Positions 35,897-45,698 of a DNA stretch of 64,000 bases are shown in pieces. The notes under the pieces were generated by a model. The model searched no databases and was not told the origin of the DNA. It saw only the letters and a list, made by a program, of their open reading frames with translations. The DNA is taken from the NCBI RefSeq assembly GCF_001418205.1, contig NZ_LIQF01000004.1, positions 124,001 to 188,000 on the forward strand. The letters run 5' to 3'. The stretch comes from Marinomonas fungiae (lineage in GTDB: Bacteria; Pseudomonadota; Gammaproteobacteria; Pseudomonadales; Marinomonadaceae). How positions within the stretch are numbered: position 1 is the first letter of the stretch; each line of letters starts with the position of its first letter. Both the position numbers and the translations under genes were made by a program.

Positions 35897-35932
35897 CTAT
35901 GCCAGAAGTTATATCTATAACTTCTGGCATAG
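35897..35932. repeat. 36-bp near-perfect palindrome between regulator and symporter genes
   Basis: Arms of 16 bp (35897-35912 and 35917-35932) pair perfectly around ATCT, starting 5 bases past the response-regulator stop. There is no U-tract, so it may be a terminator-like stabiliser or an upstream activator site for the symporter promoter about 150 bases away. Confidence 0.7.
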
Positions 35933-35936
35933 GTGT

Positions 35937-37349
35937 TTAAGGAGCGCTTTTCTTTAAACGCTTGTTAAGCGCTGGTTGTGAGAGACCAATAAGACGTGCG
36001 GCAAGGGACTGATTGCCTTGGGCTCTGGTCATGGCTTCATCGATCAATAACTGGTTGATTTCTTGTACGGTTGGCAGCGGTTTCTCGCTGGGAAAATACA
36101 CGCGATCTGAAGCGTTAGCGGAGGTATCGAGCGTTTTGCTTTCGCTATGGATTACTTGCCGAAAGACATCCATCGACAACACGCGGGCTTTATGGCGGCT
36201 CACTGCATCGTAAACCAACGCTTTTAGCTCGCGAATATTCCCCGGCCAGTGATAGTGACTCAGTAATGCATAAAGTTCTTTGGGAGCGGTAGGCGTGCTT
36301 TTGCTTAACTCCTTTGCAGCCTCGGCAAGGAAGTAATCCAACAAAAGTGGCAAGTCATCGAGTCGCTGACGCAGGGGAGGCACTTCTACATGGTGTACCT
36401 TAAGGCGGTAATACAAGTCATTACGGAAATCGTTGCTGGCCAGCTTGGCTTCTAGATCTTGATGGGTGGCGGCGATGATGCGTGCGCGAAGGCGTTTGGG
36501 GCGATCACTTCCTAATGGGTAATATTCGCCTTCTTGAATAAGACGCAGTAATTTTACTTGTGAAGCAGGGCTTAAATCACCAATTTCATCTAAAAACAGG
36601 GTGCCGCCTGTGGCTTGTTCTATCATGCCTGAGCGAGCTGTATCCGCTCCAGTGAAAGCCCCCCGGCGATGACCAAATAGGGTATCTGAAAAGACATTAT
36701 CATCGAGACCCGCGACGTTGACGCTAATAAGTGGTCCATGACTGCGGCTCAGTGTATGAATGGCTTGTGCAATTTGTTCCTTGCCGACCCCGCTCTCACC
36801 ACTGATGAGCACGGGTTGAAGGCTGGTACTAATGGACTCTAGGTACTGAAAAATCGCTCTCATGGCCTTATTTTGTGTGATGACCTGAGCGAAAACCTCT
36901 GGTTGCTCTAGAGTATCGCTGAGTACCCGTTGTCGTAGGGCTTGGTTCTCTGCTTGCATTTGCTGCATTTGCACGGCGCGTTTAATGCCGTCGATTAAGC
37001 GTCGTTCTTCGGTGGTTTTGACATAATAGTCAAACGCGCCGGAGCGGATGCAATCCATGGCGGTTTCAAGCTGATTTAGACCACTGATAATGATGACACT
37101 GATATCTGGGTGCTGAGCGCTGATTTGACTAAGTAACTCTTCGCCCGATAGGTATGGCATAGTCAAATCCAACAGCACGATGCCGATCGGATGTGTGGCC
37201 AACATGGACATGGCTTGCCGACTGTCTTGGCAGCGATATAGGTGGCTAAAGCCTGCTTGGCGTTCCAAAGCGACGCTCATACTGCGTAAAAATGCTTCTT
37301 CGTCATCGACTAATAGAATTCCCCGCTGCGGGTAGCAACTAGTGTGCAT
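35937..37349 (-). CDS. Sigma-54-dependent response regulator (DctD/AauR type)
   Basis: A 470-residue NtrC-family activator. The receiver domain begins ILLVDDEEAF with the phospho-Asp in VLLDLTMP (near residue 60). The AAA+ domain has Walker A GESGVGKE, GAFTGA for sigma-54 contact and Walker [13 protein letters not shown]-terminal Fis-type HTH is present (EAMTRAQGNQSLAARLIGLSQPALNKRLKK). It overlaps its kinase gene by 11 bp and lies upstream of a symporter with a sigma-54 promoter. Confidence 0.94.
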   Translation of the reverse strand: MHTSCYPQRGILLVDDEEAFLRSMSVALERQAGFSHLYRCQDSRQAMSMLATHPIGIVLLDLTMPYLSGEELLSQISAQHPDISVIIISGLNQLETAMDCIRSGAFDYYVKTTEERRLIDGIKRAVQMQQMQAENQALRQRVLSDTLEQPEVFAQVITQNKAMRAIFQYLESISTSLQPVLISGESGVGKEQIAQAIHTLSRSHGPLISVNVAGLDDNVFSDTLFGHRRGAFTGADTARSGMIEQATGGTLFLDEIGDLSPASQVKLLRLIQEGEYYPLGSDRPKRLRARIIAATHQDLEAKLASNDFRNDLYYRLKVHHVEVPPLRQRLDDLPLLLDYFLAEAAKELSKSTPTAPKELYALLSHYHWPGNIRELKALVYDAVSRHKARVLSMDVFRQVIHSESKTLDTSANASDRVYFPSEKPLPTVQEINQLLIDEAMTRAQGNQSLAARLIGLSQPALNKRLKKSAP

Positions 37350-39006
37350 GGCTAAGCTCCTGCGTTACCGAAAAAGTGAGTAAGGCCTGTGTCCCCTGTC
37401 CAGGTGTTGAGGTAAACGTGAGTTGGCCTTGGTGTTCTTGAATAATTCGGCTTGAAACCGAAAGCCCTAATCCTGTGCCACCCTCTTCACGGCGTGTAGT
37501 AAAGAACGGATCGCAAAGACGTTCAAGAAACGCTGGCTCTATCCCTCGTCCTTGATCTTCAATCACGCATGCAAGCGTTGTCGGGGTGGACATGTAGGTG
37601 CGGATACTAATGCTTTGTCCCGTATGTTCCAGCGCTTGGCAAGCGTTGACGATCAGGTTAATCAACACTTGTTCAATCCGCTGTCCATTGCCATATAAGG
37701 GCGGTAGGTTTGCACCATACGAGACGTTGAAATGATCGGTACTCTGACGAATGGTTTTATCGACTAGGCGGATGGCGAGTGCCAGCACCTTGTTTAGGTC
37801 GACTAACTCGAAGGTGGTATCAGGTGCTTCGCGAGCAAAGTCCTTTAAATCATCTACTATATGGCGAATCTTTTGTGAGCCAGCCAGCATATCTTGCAAC
37901 ATAGCTGGTAGCTCTTCGCGCAGTTGCGAATAAGGCAGCCCCGCCAAATAATAGTTACCATGCTGCTGGTAATACTCGTCAAGAATAGGTTCGACATCGT
38001 CGAGGAACTCTTGGAGTACGGGTAAGTTGAGTAACAGTAGACTGCTAGGATTGTTGATCTCATGGGCTACGCCCGAAACCAATACCCCTAAAGACGCCAT
38101 TTTATCTGCTTGAACCAATTGGCGTTGCTGTTGTTTAAGTTCCAACGTGCGACGATTCACCTCCTTGGTAAGCATCCGATTCCACACCATAATCACGGCT
38201 AGAATGAGCAACAGGATAGCGCAGATTACCGCCGTGACTTGGCCAATTTGACGCCATGGGATACCTTGATTTGCGTTCAAGGGGCCGAGCCATTTATCGT
38301 AAATCTGTTGTTGTTTGCCAGTGTTTTTCAGTATGGCTAAGCCTTCGCTGAACTGAGCTAGCAACTCGGCATTGTTTGCGAGCGTGGCATAGCCATAATG
38401 TTTGCCGTTAAAGGGGCGCCCGATGGGTTCAATATTGGACAGTGAAAGCTCTTTCCCCAAATACAACCCTGGTAAATTTGCTACGGCGGCATAGTCGTGT
38501 TGTCCTGATGCCAACAAACGCAAGGCTTGAGCATGGGATTCTACTAGAATCAGTTTGGCGTTAACGAAGTGCTGTGCGAAGTAATCGTGCATCACCCCCC
38601 CTCGTTGGACAATCACCTCTTTACCTACTAATTGTTCTAGGTCGGTAATTTTCGTACTGCCTAGCCGAGCAAAGATAGATTGGTGAACCAAGGCATGAGG
38701 TGGCGCAAAGGCGTAACGTCCGCTGCGTTCCTCTGATGCAACCATGCCTTGTACCACGTCAATGTCTCCAGCCTCTAAACGCTTGCGCATCTGATTCCAC
38801 GGGCCTAACTCAATTTGGACATCCATGCCCATCACCTCAGCGACAGCCCGAGTGAGCTCCGTGTTGTAGCCATCTGGCTCTCCTGCACTGTTGATAAATT
38901 CGTAGGGCGGATAGTTCGAATCACCTCCCACGCGTATCGTTTGAGCTGATACGGTACTAGCTAGCATGATGCAAAGAAGGCTATTAACAAGGCGCAAAAA
39001 GGGCAT
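37339..39006 (-). CDS. Sensor histidine kinase with periplasmic solute-binding (SBP_bac_3) sensor domain
   Basis: A 555-residue membrane kinase. A signal peptide (about residues 1-21, ending VSA-QT) precedes a periplasmic binding-protein family 3 domain (residues 24-245; NYPPYEFINSAGEPDGYNTEL). One TM follows near 257-277, then a coiled linker, HisKA with SGVAHEINNP (phospho-His), and HATPase_c with NLIVNACQA, DQGRGI and GTGLGLSV. This sensor fold usually binds amino acids directly, unlike the Cache domain of classical DctB. It likely senses the symporter's substrate. Confidence 0.92.
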   Translation of the reverse strand: MPFLRLVNSLLCIMLASTVSAQTIRVGGDSNYPPYEFINSAGEPDGYNTELTRAVAEVMGMDVQIELGPWNQMRKRLEAGDIDVVQGMVASEERSGRYAFAPPHALVHQSIFARLGSTKITDLEQLVGKEVIVQRGGVMHDYFAQHFVNAKLILVESHAQALRLLASGQHDYAAVANLPGLYLGKELSLSNIEPIGRPFNGKHYGYATLANNAELLAQFSEGLAILKNTGKQQQIYDKWLGPLNANQGIPWRQIGQVTAVICAILLLILAVIMVWNRMLTKEVNRRTLELKQQQRQLVQADKMASLGVLVSGVAHEINNPSSLLLLNLPVLQEFLDDVEPILDEYYQQHGNYYLAGLPYSQLREELPAMLQDMLAGSQKIRHIVDDLKDFAREAPDTTFELVDLNKVLALAIRLVDKTIRQSTDHFNVSYGANLPPLYGNGQRIEQVLINLIVNACQALEHTGQSISIRTYMSTPTTLACVIEDQGRGIEPAFLERLCDPFFTTRREEGGTGLGLSVSSRIIQEHQGQLTFTSTPGQGTQALLTFSVTQELSHAH

Positions 39007-39044
39007 AGAGTGTTTCTGTGTAGGTGATTAGCAAGCGATTGTAG

Positions 39045-40088
<1,044 letters not shown>

Positions 40089-40141
40089 CGCAACAAGAAA
40101 TGAGCCCATAGGGCCTTAAGTACAAGTTTTAGAGGTGTATA

Positions 40142-40942
40142 GTGGAACAGCTCGCGGTAATCGGTAACCCAATAGAACACAGTAAATCCCCAGACATTCA
40201 CCACGCGTTTGCAGCGCAAACGGGTTTGGCAGTTAATTACCGTAAGATTTTGGGTGATTTAGAAGGCTTTGAGCAGCAAGTACGTGACTTTTTCTCTGCT
40301 GGCGGCTTGGGTATGAATGTCACCGTACCATTTAAACAGCGTGCTTTTGATATGTGCGATAAACTGAGTAAACGCGCAGAGCAAGCCGGTGCAGTGAACA
40401 CATTGATGATGGGCAAAAACGGTGAACTGTACGGTGATAACACCGATGGCGCTGGCATGGTGCGCGATATTGTTAAAGTGCTTGAGCAACCGTTAAAAGA
40501 CAAACGAGTCCTAATCATTGGGGCGGGCGGCGCTGTACGCGGTGTGCTGGGACCCTTGATGGCACAAAATCCGGATATTGTCGTCATTGCGAACCGAACG
40601 GTCGAGAAAGCCGAAGAACTGGCGCTGCTTTTCAACTGCGACTATTCAAGCTTTGATGATCTAAAAGGCCCTTTCGATATTATTATCAATGGCTCTTCTG
40701 CCAGCCTTGGCGGCGAGCTTCCTCCTTTGAAAGATAGCCTCGTGAACAATAAAACATGGGTCTACGATATGGTCTATGGCGCTGAACCAACCGTATTTAT
40801 GCAGTGGGCATTTGCCCGTGGTGCTCAGGGGGCAGATGGTTTAGGAATGCTGGTTGGTCAAGCGGCAGAAGCTTTTTTTATGTGGCTGCACCAGCGACCA
40901 GATCAAGCATCAGTGATTGAAAAGCTTCGTGCTGAGATGTAA
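40142..40942 (+). CDS. aroE: Shikimate dehydrogenase
   Basis: A 266-residue NADP enzyme reducing 3-dehydroshikimate. It starts at GTG with AGAGG upstream. The N-terminal substrate-binding block (AVIGNPIEHSKSPDIHHAFA), MNVTVPFK, the catalytic Lys and DNTDGAGM are present, followed by the nucleotide-binding IIGAGGAVRGVL and ANRT motif typical of NADP use. It lies 53 bases after hemF and is probably co-transcribed. Confidence 0.96.
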   Translation: MEQLAVIGNPIEHSKSPDIHHAFAAQTGLAVNYRKILGDLEGFEQQVRDFFSAGGLGMNVTVPFKQRAFDMCDKLSKRAEQAGAVNTLMMGKNGELYGDNTDGAGMVRDIVKVLEQPLKDKRVLIIGAGGAVRGVLGPLMAQNPDIVVIANRTVEKAEELALLFNCDYSSFDDLKGPFDIIINGSSASLGGELPPLKDSLVNNKTWVYDMVYGAEPTVFMQWAFARGAQGADGLGMLVGQAAEAFFMWLHQRPDQASVIEKLRAEM

Positions 40943-40954
40943 GGCTGTCAGCGT

Positions 40955-41057
40955 TAAGATCATAAACTCTCCTCGCACTGACTAAACGGCACATCCCTGT
41001 GCCCATTAGTTAGCGTCTTCATCCTGACGACTGTGCTCAGATGAGTTTATGATCTTA
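40955..41057 (-). repeat. Structured repeat copy 1 (dual GGA-loop hairpin, minus orientation)
   Basis: A 15-bp perfect inverted repeat (40955-40969 and 41043-41057) encloses two hairpins. Read on the minus strand, GGCACAGGGATGTGCC (40988-41003) shows GGA in the loop, extended by an ACTAA/TTAGT outer stem; the second hairpin around 41014-41029 has CAGGATG in the loop. The GGAs are 28 nt apart. It lies just past aroE. Confidence 0.75.
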
Positions 41058-41124
41058 TCTCAGCGTCAACTATTATGTTGCTCGAACCAGTAAAATGCTT
41101 TTTGGCTTAGCAATTAATCGAAGA

Positions 41125-41181
41125 GCCGCCATCAGGATGACGGCATCGGCTAACCAGCACAAGGATGTGCTGTTGAGCCGA
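41125..41181 (+). repeat. Structured repeat copy 2 (dual GGA-loop hairpin)
   Basis: Hairpin one is GCCGCCATCAGGATGACGGC (41125-41144). Hairpin two is CAGCACA-AGGA-TGTGCTG (41155-41172) within an outer TCGGCT/AGCCGA stem (41146-41151, 41176-41181). The GGAs lie 28 nt apart, both in loops. It ends 41 bases before the start of the acyltransferase gene, so it may be in that gene's 5' leader. Confidence 0.8.
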
Positions 41182-41222
41182 GATTGTTAAGACAGAGAGC
41201 AAAAGTCAGTCTCGGAGGTTTT

Positions 41223-42380
41223 ATGAAAGCACAATGGTTTGCATCGGTAGCGGATATTGGCTACGAGCGTTGGCAAGAAGCCATTGGCGAGACCTCCTAC
41301 CCATTCGCTCAGTATGCCTTCTACCAAGCTCTCGAAGAACATAACTGCCTCGGTGATGGCACGGGTTGGTATCCAGAATACTTACTGGTGATGGAAGACG
41401 ATGATGCGCCGCTAGCGATCGCGCCGACCTTTCTGAAAACCCACTCCCACGGGGAGTTTGTGTTTGATTGGTCATGGGCGGAAGCGTATGAACGCTATGG
41501 TTACCACTATTACCCCAAGCGTATCTGGGCTGTGCCCTATTCGCCCGTCACTGGTCCGCGATTATTTACGCATCTTGATCCCACCGGTAACACCGAAGAA
41601 TACGCCGCCATTTACGCAGCGCTGGCACCCGTGCTGACACAAGCTAACCAAGAGCGTCAGTTTTCCAGCTGGCATCTACTGTTTTGCCGCGAACATTTAG
41701 CCAAGCACTTAAGCCAATCGGACGATTACCTACACCGTATTTCGTGCCAGTTTCATTGGTTTAATAAAGGCTATCAGTCCATGGAAGACTACTTGAGTCA
41801 CTTCTCAAGCCGTAAGCGTAAAAGTGCCCGTAAAGAGCGAGACAAAATCGCTCAACAAGGGCTTCATCTGGTACGAAAGCTAGGATCAGAACTCACCCCT
41901 GAAGACGTGCAATTCTTCTATATTTGCTACCAAAGCACCTACGCCAAACGCGGTCAGACAGGCTATTTAAGCGAAGCTTTCTTCCAACAGCTAGTGAAAA
42001 GCATGGCCGAGCAGATTTTGCTTGTGTTGGCTTATAAAGGCGATCAACCAGTAGGCGCATCTTGGTGTTTCTTCGACGATCACTCACTTTACGGCCGATA
42101 TTGGGGTTGTATCGAAGAATTTGACTGCCTGCACTTCGAAGCGTGTTACTACCAAGGCATCGAATTCTGCATCGAAAAAGGGTTACAGCATTTTGATCCA
42201 GGCACTCAAGGTGAACACAAAATCGCCCGCGGCTTTGAACCTGTCTTCAGCCATAGTATTCACTACATCGAGAATCCCGGCTTTCGCGACGCGATTGGCA
42301 ATTTCTGCAAAGAAGAAGCCGAAGCCGTGCGTGGCTACCATCAAGATACCCACGAATTATTGCCGTTTAAGCAGAGTTAG
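41223..42380 (+). CDS. GNAT/FemAB-like acyltransferase, COG3146 (DUF482) family
   Basis: A protein of about 385 residues. The ATG at 41223 is chosen because GGAGG lies six bases upstream. Recognised from blocks shared by this family: AHFSSRKRKSARKERDKI-like (here LSHFSSRKRKSARKERDKIA), SLYGRYWGCIEEFDCLHFEACYYQGIEFCI and FDPGTQGEHKIARGFEPV. These proteins resemble peptidyl transferases (FemX/GNAT fold), but the substrate is not known. It is flanked on both sides by the GGA-hairpin repeats. Confidence 0.85.
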   Translation: MKAQWFASVADIGYERWQEAIGETSYPFAQYAFYQALEEHNCLGDGTGWYPEYLLVMEDDDAPLAIAPTFLKTHSHGEFVFDWSWAEAYERYGYHYYPKRIWAVPYSPVTGPRLFTHLDPTGNTEEYAAIYAALAPVLTQANQERQFSSWHLLFCREHLAKHLSQSDDYLHRISCQFHWFNKGYQSMEDYLSHFSSRKRKSARKERDKIAQQGLHLVRKLGSELTPEDVQFFYICYQSTYAKRGQTGYLSEAFFQQLVKSMAEQILLVLAYKGDQPVGASWCFFDDHSLYGRYWGCIEEFDCLHFEACYYQGIEFCIEKGLQHFDPGTQGEHKIARGFEPVFSHSIHYIENPGFRDAIGNFCKEEAEAVRGYHQDTHELLPFKQS

Positions 42381-42409
42381 CTCCCTCTTGGGCTTGGGCA
42401 TACTCCCTC

Positions 42410-42463
42410 AATTGGCTTACGCACATCTCCGGTCGTGCCTCCCTTCGACCGTCAGCGCCAATT
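42410..42463 (+). other. Nested hairpin after the acyltransferase gene
   Basis: An outer AATTGGC/GCCAATT stem encloses CGGTCG/CGACCG. It could act as a terminator or be a degenerate relative of the GGA-hairpin repeats; no strong U-tract follows. Confidence 0.45.
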
Positions 42464-42570
42464 AAACGCATGGGATTCTGCTAACAGCTCTTCATAGGAT
42501 TGCATGTCTTAATGAGGTAAAGCTAGATTTAAAGCTCTGGTGTGACTTTCTTGATAAGTTTCGGGTGAAG

Positions 42571-42670
42571 ACAGAATCCTAAGCCTTAAGACCAGCCGTC
42601 AGGATGACGGCGTAGGCTCAATCGGCACATGGATGTGCCGTCTGAGCCGTCTCGAAGGCTGGATTTTGTC
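42571..42670 (+). repeat. Structured repeat copy 3 (dual GGA-loop hairpin)
   Basis: Hairpin one is GCCGTCA-GGA-TGACGGC (42595-42611), a 7-bp perfect stem. Hairpin two is CGGCACA-TGGA-TGTGCCG (42623-42640) inside a GGCTCA/TGAGCC outer stem. Imperfect outer arms (AGACA..AATCC..GCCTT and the complement near 42655-42670) enclose both, as in copy 1. The GGAs are 29 nt apart. It lies past the hmp 3' end, which is on the opposite strand. Confidence 0.8.
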
Positions 42671-42685
42671 TCTTTACCGAGGAGC

Positions 42686-43879
42686 TTAAAAACTCTGATG
42701 CGGGCCAAATACTTCGTAATGGATACGATCATCGCTGACCCCAAGGCTTAGTAGCTGCTCTTTGATAAACATCATAAAGCCCACTGGGCCACATAAGTAG
42801 AAATCACCATCCGCCAGCGGCAGTATTTCAGAGACCTGTCCTAGCTGCATTTGGCCAGCCAAGACGCGCTCCGCGTTCTCTGGTGCGCCGTTTTCTAACC
42901 AAGTGTAGTGAGTCAGGTTGAGTGTTTGAGCTAGACCTTCAACATGTTCTGCAAACGAGTGTTGCTGTGCGTTGCGGCAAGCGTGTAGGTAGAAAATTGG
43001 GTTTTGGCTACCTTGTGCGGCTAACGTATCTAGCATGGCGTTCATCGGAGTTAAGCCTACGCCCGCGGAGATTAAAACCACTGGACGTTGACGCTCTTGG
43101 TAGTGGAAGTCACCTGCTGGTGGCATCAACTCGACTTCGTCACCCTCTTCGATGCCATCGTGTAGATAGTTAGAAACCACGCCGTTTTTCACATCGTTCA
43201 GTTCACGTTTAACACTGATACGGTAGCTCTGGCCGTTCGCCGCAGTGGAAAGACTGTATTGGCGGATTTCATCGTATTCGTGATCCGTTGGGTGTACTTT
43301 GATGCCTAGGTATTGGCCTGGTAGGTAATCAACGACATTACCACCATCAGTGGGTACAAATGTGAAGCTAGTGACCAATTCGGATTCAGCTTGTTTTTTC
43401 GCCACGCGGAATTTTCGGAAGCCTTCCCAGCCGCCATTCTTCGCCGCATTGGCTTTGTATAGGTCGCCTTCGACTTGAATAAAGATATCGGCGAGTTGCT
43501 GGTAAGCGGCGCTCCATGCTGCTTCGATCTCAGGTGTGAAGGCGTCGCCTAATAGCTCGCGTAGCGTCTCGATTAGATGGTGGCCAACGATCGCGTATTG
43601 GTTTGCTTGAATGTTGAAGCTGGTATGTTTGTGGGCAATACGCATGACTGCACCAGTCAGGACTTCTAGGTTATCAATATGGGTTGCATAGGCCGCGATG
43701 GCATTGAACAGCGCAGCTGGCTGACGACCTGTCGCTTGGTGTGACATGTTGAACACGTCTTTTAGCTCAGGGTTATGAGTAAACATACGATTGTAAAAGT
43801 GTTCAGTAATGGCCGTGCCAGCAGAGGCTAGTACAGGAATCGTCGCTTTTACGGTATCGATATGAGTTTGCGATAGCAT
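42686..43879 (-). CDS. hmp: Flavohemoprotein, nitric oxide dioxygenase
   Basis: A 397-residue protein: N-terminal globin (residues 1-137; proximal His in VGHHLIETL and Tyr B10 in EHFYNRMF), an FAD domain (RQYSLS near 200) and an NAD domain (ISAGVGLTPMNAML, YLCGPVGFM). It oxidises NO to nitrate. It is transcribed divergently from norR, with a sigma-54 promoter and three NorR boxes in between, giving NO-induced expression. Confidence 0.96.
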   Translation of the reverse strand: MLSQTHIDTVKATIPVLASAGTAITEHFYNRMFTHNPELKDVFNMSHQATGRQPAALFNAIAAYATHIDNLEVLTGAVMRIAHKHTSFNIQANQYAIVGHHLIETLRELLGDAFTPEIEAAWSAAYQQLADIFIQVEGDLYKANAAKNGGWEGFRKFRVAKKQAESELVTSFTFVPTDGGNVVDYLPGQYLGIKVHPTDHEYDEIRQYSLSTAANGQSYRISVKRELNDVKNGVVSNYLHDGIEEGDEVELMPPAGDFHYQERQRPVVLISAGVGLTPMNAMLDTLAAQGSQNPIFYLHACRNAQQHSFAEHVEGLAQTLNLTHYTWLENGAPENAERVLAGQMQLGQVSEILPLADGDFYLCGPVGFMMFIKEQLLSLGVSDDRIHYEVFGPHQSF

Positions 43880-43947
43880 AGGAGGTCTCCGCTATAAATT
43901 TGGTTGTTTAATCAGCCCGATGAAGAGAGCCAGTTACTCTGCTTATA

Positions 43948-43963
43948 GCGAATTCAATGCCAA
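43948..43963 (-). promoter_or_regulatory. Sigma-54 promoter of hmp
   Basis: On the minus strand TTGGCATTGAATTCGC has the -24 GG and -12 GC at the required 12-base spacing, about 70 bases upstream of hmp. Confidence 0.75.
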
Positions 43964-44015
43964 CTTTTAAAATCTTTAAAAATCAGTGTGTTAGATATTT
44001 TTTAAACTAATTCAA

Positions 44016-44070
44016 GTCAATATGACTTGTTTTATAAGATGTCATTATGATCTCTTTGAGTCAATATGAC
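44016..44070. promoter_or_regulatory. Three NorR enhancer boxes
   Basis: GTCAATATGAC (44016-44026), GTCATTATGAT (44041-44051) and GTCAATATGAC (44060-44070) match the GTCA-N3-TGAC NorR site. They lie upstream of the hmp sigma-54 promoter, in the arrangement of three sites known for NorR hexamer assembly. Confidence 0.85.
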
Positions 44071-44099
44071 CTATCTATCACATTCTAAGAGCTGAGCCG

Positions 44100-45671
44100 A
44101 TGATTTCTAGTGATACCTTACTGCGTTTTGCCCTTGATCTTGCCAGTGCAGTGACCCTCGAGGATCGCTTTGAACGTTTGATCCGCGCAATTCGCGCAAC
44201 GGTGGCCTGCGATGCCGTGGTCCTGTTAGAGCGTAAAGGAGAACAACTACTGCCGTTGGCACAGCAAGGCTTGATGGACGATGTGATGGGGCGTCGTTTT
44301 AACATCGATGAACATCCGCGCTTTACCGAAATTTGTGGTGCCTATCACCCCGTGCGCTTTCCCACAGGTTGCACTCTGCCGGACCCTTACGATGGCATGG
44401 TGTCGGGCTTTGATGATGGCTTGCCTGTACACGCCTGCATGGGCATTCCGCTTTACGTGCAAGGTAACATGCTTGGCGTGGTGACCCTCGATAGTATGAC
44501 GCCAGGGGTGTTCGATAGCTTGGATTCTCGCGCTTTGGATATTGTTGGCACCATGGCGGCCATGAGTTTAAACACGGCCATGCTGCTGGCGCGCTTGGAG
44601 CAGAAATCGAAACACGCGCAGGAGCTATTGGTCGAGTTGAGTGAAGAGGCGCTCAATAAAGAAGCCACGGAAATGGTAGGACAAAGCCAAGCGATGCAGA
44701 CTTTAAAGCAACACCTCGAGCTGGTGGCACCAGCGGATTTGGCGGTACTGATTGAAGGCGAAACGGGGGTAGGTAAAGAATTAGTCGCGCGCACGCTGCA
44801 TCGTTCATCGAAGCGTGCTCAAGCGCCAATGGTGTATGTAAACTGCGCGGCGATCCCTGAAAATCTAATCGAAAGCGAGCTGTTTGGACATGTCAAAGGT
44901 GCGTTTACCGGTGCTGACCGTGATCGGGTTGGTAAATTCACCCTCGCCCACGGTGGTACATTATTCCTTGATGAAATTGGCGAGCTGCCGCTCGAAGCGC
45001 AAGGCAGCTTGTTACGCGCGATACAGAACCAAGAAATCCAAGCGGTCGGCAAAGATAAGATCGAATACGTCGATGTACGCATCATTGCTGCGACCAATCG
45101 AGATTTGAAACAGGAAGTGGCGGAAAAACGTTTTCGCGCCGATTTGTATCATCGTCTAAGCGTGTTCCCAATCGCCGTGCCGCCACTGCGAGAACGAAAT
45201 GGCGATGTGCTGTTGTTAGCGGGGTTCTTTGCCGAACAGCTGCGTCGTAAGTTTGGTTTGCAGCAAGTGACGTTATCTCCGCAAGCCAGTGATTGGCTCA
45301 AAGCCTACTCGTGGCCGGGTAATGTACGCGAGCTTGAACATGTCTTATCACGGGCGACCTTGTTGGCTAAAAGTAATACAAATCAGGGGATTACGAGGAT
45401 TGAACCGATGCATTTAACGGGGCTGGTGGATGCTTTTAGCTCACAAGAAACGCCTGAACGAGTGCTTCCATCTCCAGTGCATTTAGATACAGCTGAAATC
45501 CAAGACTTAAAACTGGCAACAGAGGATTTTCAACGACGTGCGATTGAGCAAGCCCTAGATCAGGCCCAATTAAACTGGGCGCAAGCGGCACGATCATTAG
45601 GAATGGACCGTGCAAACTTGGTTCGTTTAGCTAAACGTTTAGGGATAGAAGTGACTAAGCAGCGCAGTTAA
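44100..45671 (+). CDS. norR: Nitric oxide-responsive sigma-54 activator NorR
   Basis: A 523-residue regulator: N-terminal GAF domain that binds NO at a non-haem iron ([15 protein letters not shown] region near residues 85-100), a central AAA+ domain ([24 protein letters not shown]) and a C-terminal Fis HTH ([25 protein letters not shown]). It is divergent from hmp, its evident target. No norVW flavorubredoxin or norCB is seen here. Confidence 0.95.
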   Translation: MISSDTLLRFALDLASAVTLEDRFERLIRAIRATVACDAVVLLERKGEQLLPLAQQGLMDDVMGRRFNIDEHPRFTEICGAYHPVRFPTGCTLPDPYDGMVSGFDDGLPVHACMGIPLYVQGNMLGVVTLDSMTPGVFDSLDSRALDIVGTMAAMSLNTAMLLARLEQKSKHAQELLVELSEEALNKEATEMVGQSQAMQTLKQHLELVAPADLAVLIEGETGVGKELVARTLHRSSKRAQAPMVYVNCAAIPENLIESELFGHVKGAFTGADRDRVGKFTLAHGGTLFLDEIGELPLEAQGSLLRAIQNQEIQAVGKDKIEYVDVRIIAATNRDLKQEVAEKRFRADLYHRLSVFPIAVPPLRERNGDVLLLAGFFAEQLRRKFGLQQVTLSPQASDWLKAYSWPGNVRELEHVLSRATLLAKSNTNQGITRIEPMHLTGLVDAFSSQETPERVLPSPVHLDTAEIQDLKLATEDFQRRAIEQALDQAQLNWAQAARSLGMDRANLVRLAKRLGIEVTKQRS

Positions 45672-45698
45672 AACCGACTGTATGGCTCCACAGAGCCA

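Larger units (their letters stand above)
42381..42685. other. 305-base intergenic region with nested hairpins and repeat copy 3
   Basis: Past the acyltransferase stop lies a nested hairpin (AATTGGC 42410-42416 with GCCAATT 42457-42463, enclosing CGGTCG/CGACCG), then about 100 bases of unstructured sequence, then structured repeat copy 3. No gene was seen. Confidence 0.6.

Noticed and set aside
42410-42463. Fourth copy of the GGA-hairpin repeat
   Set aside because: It has nested stems but no GGA loops and no 28-29 nt spacing, so it was not counted as a family member.
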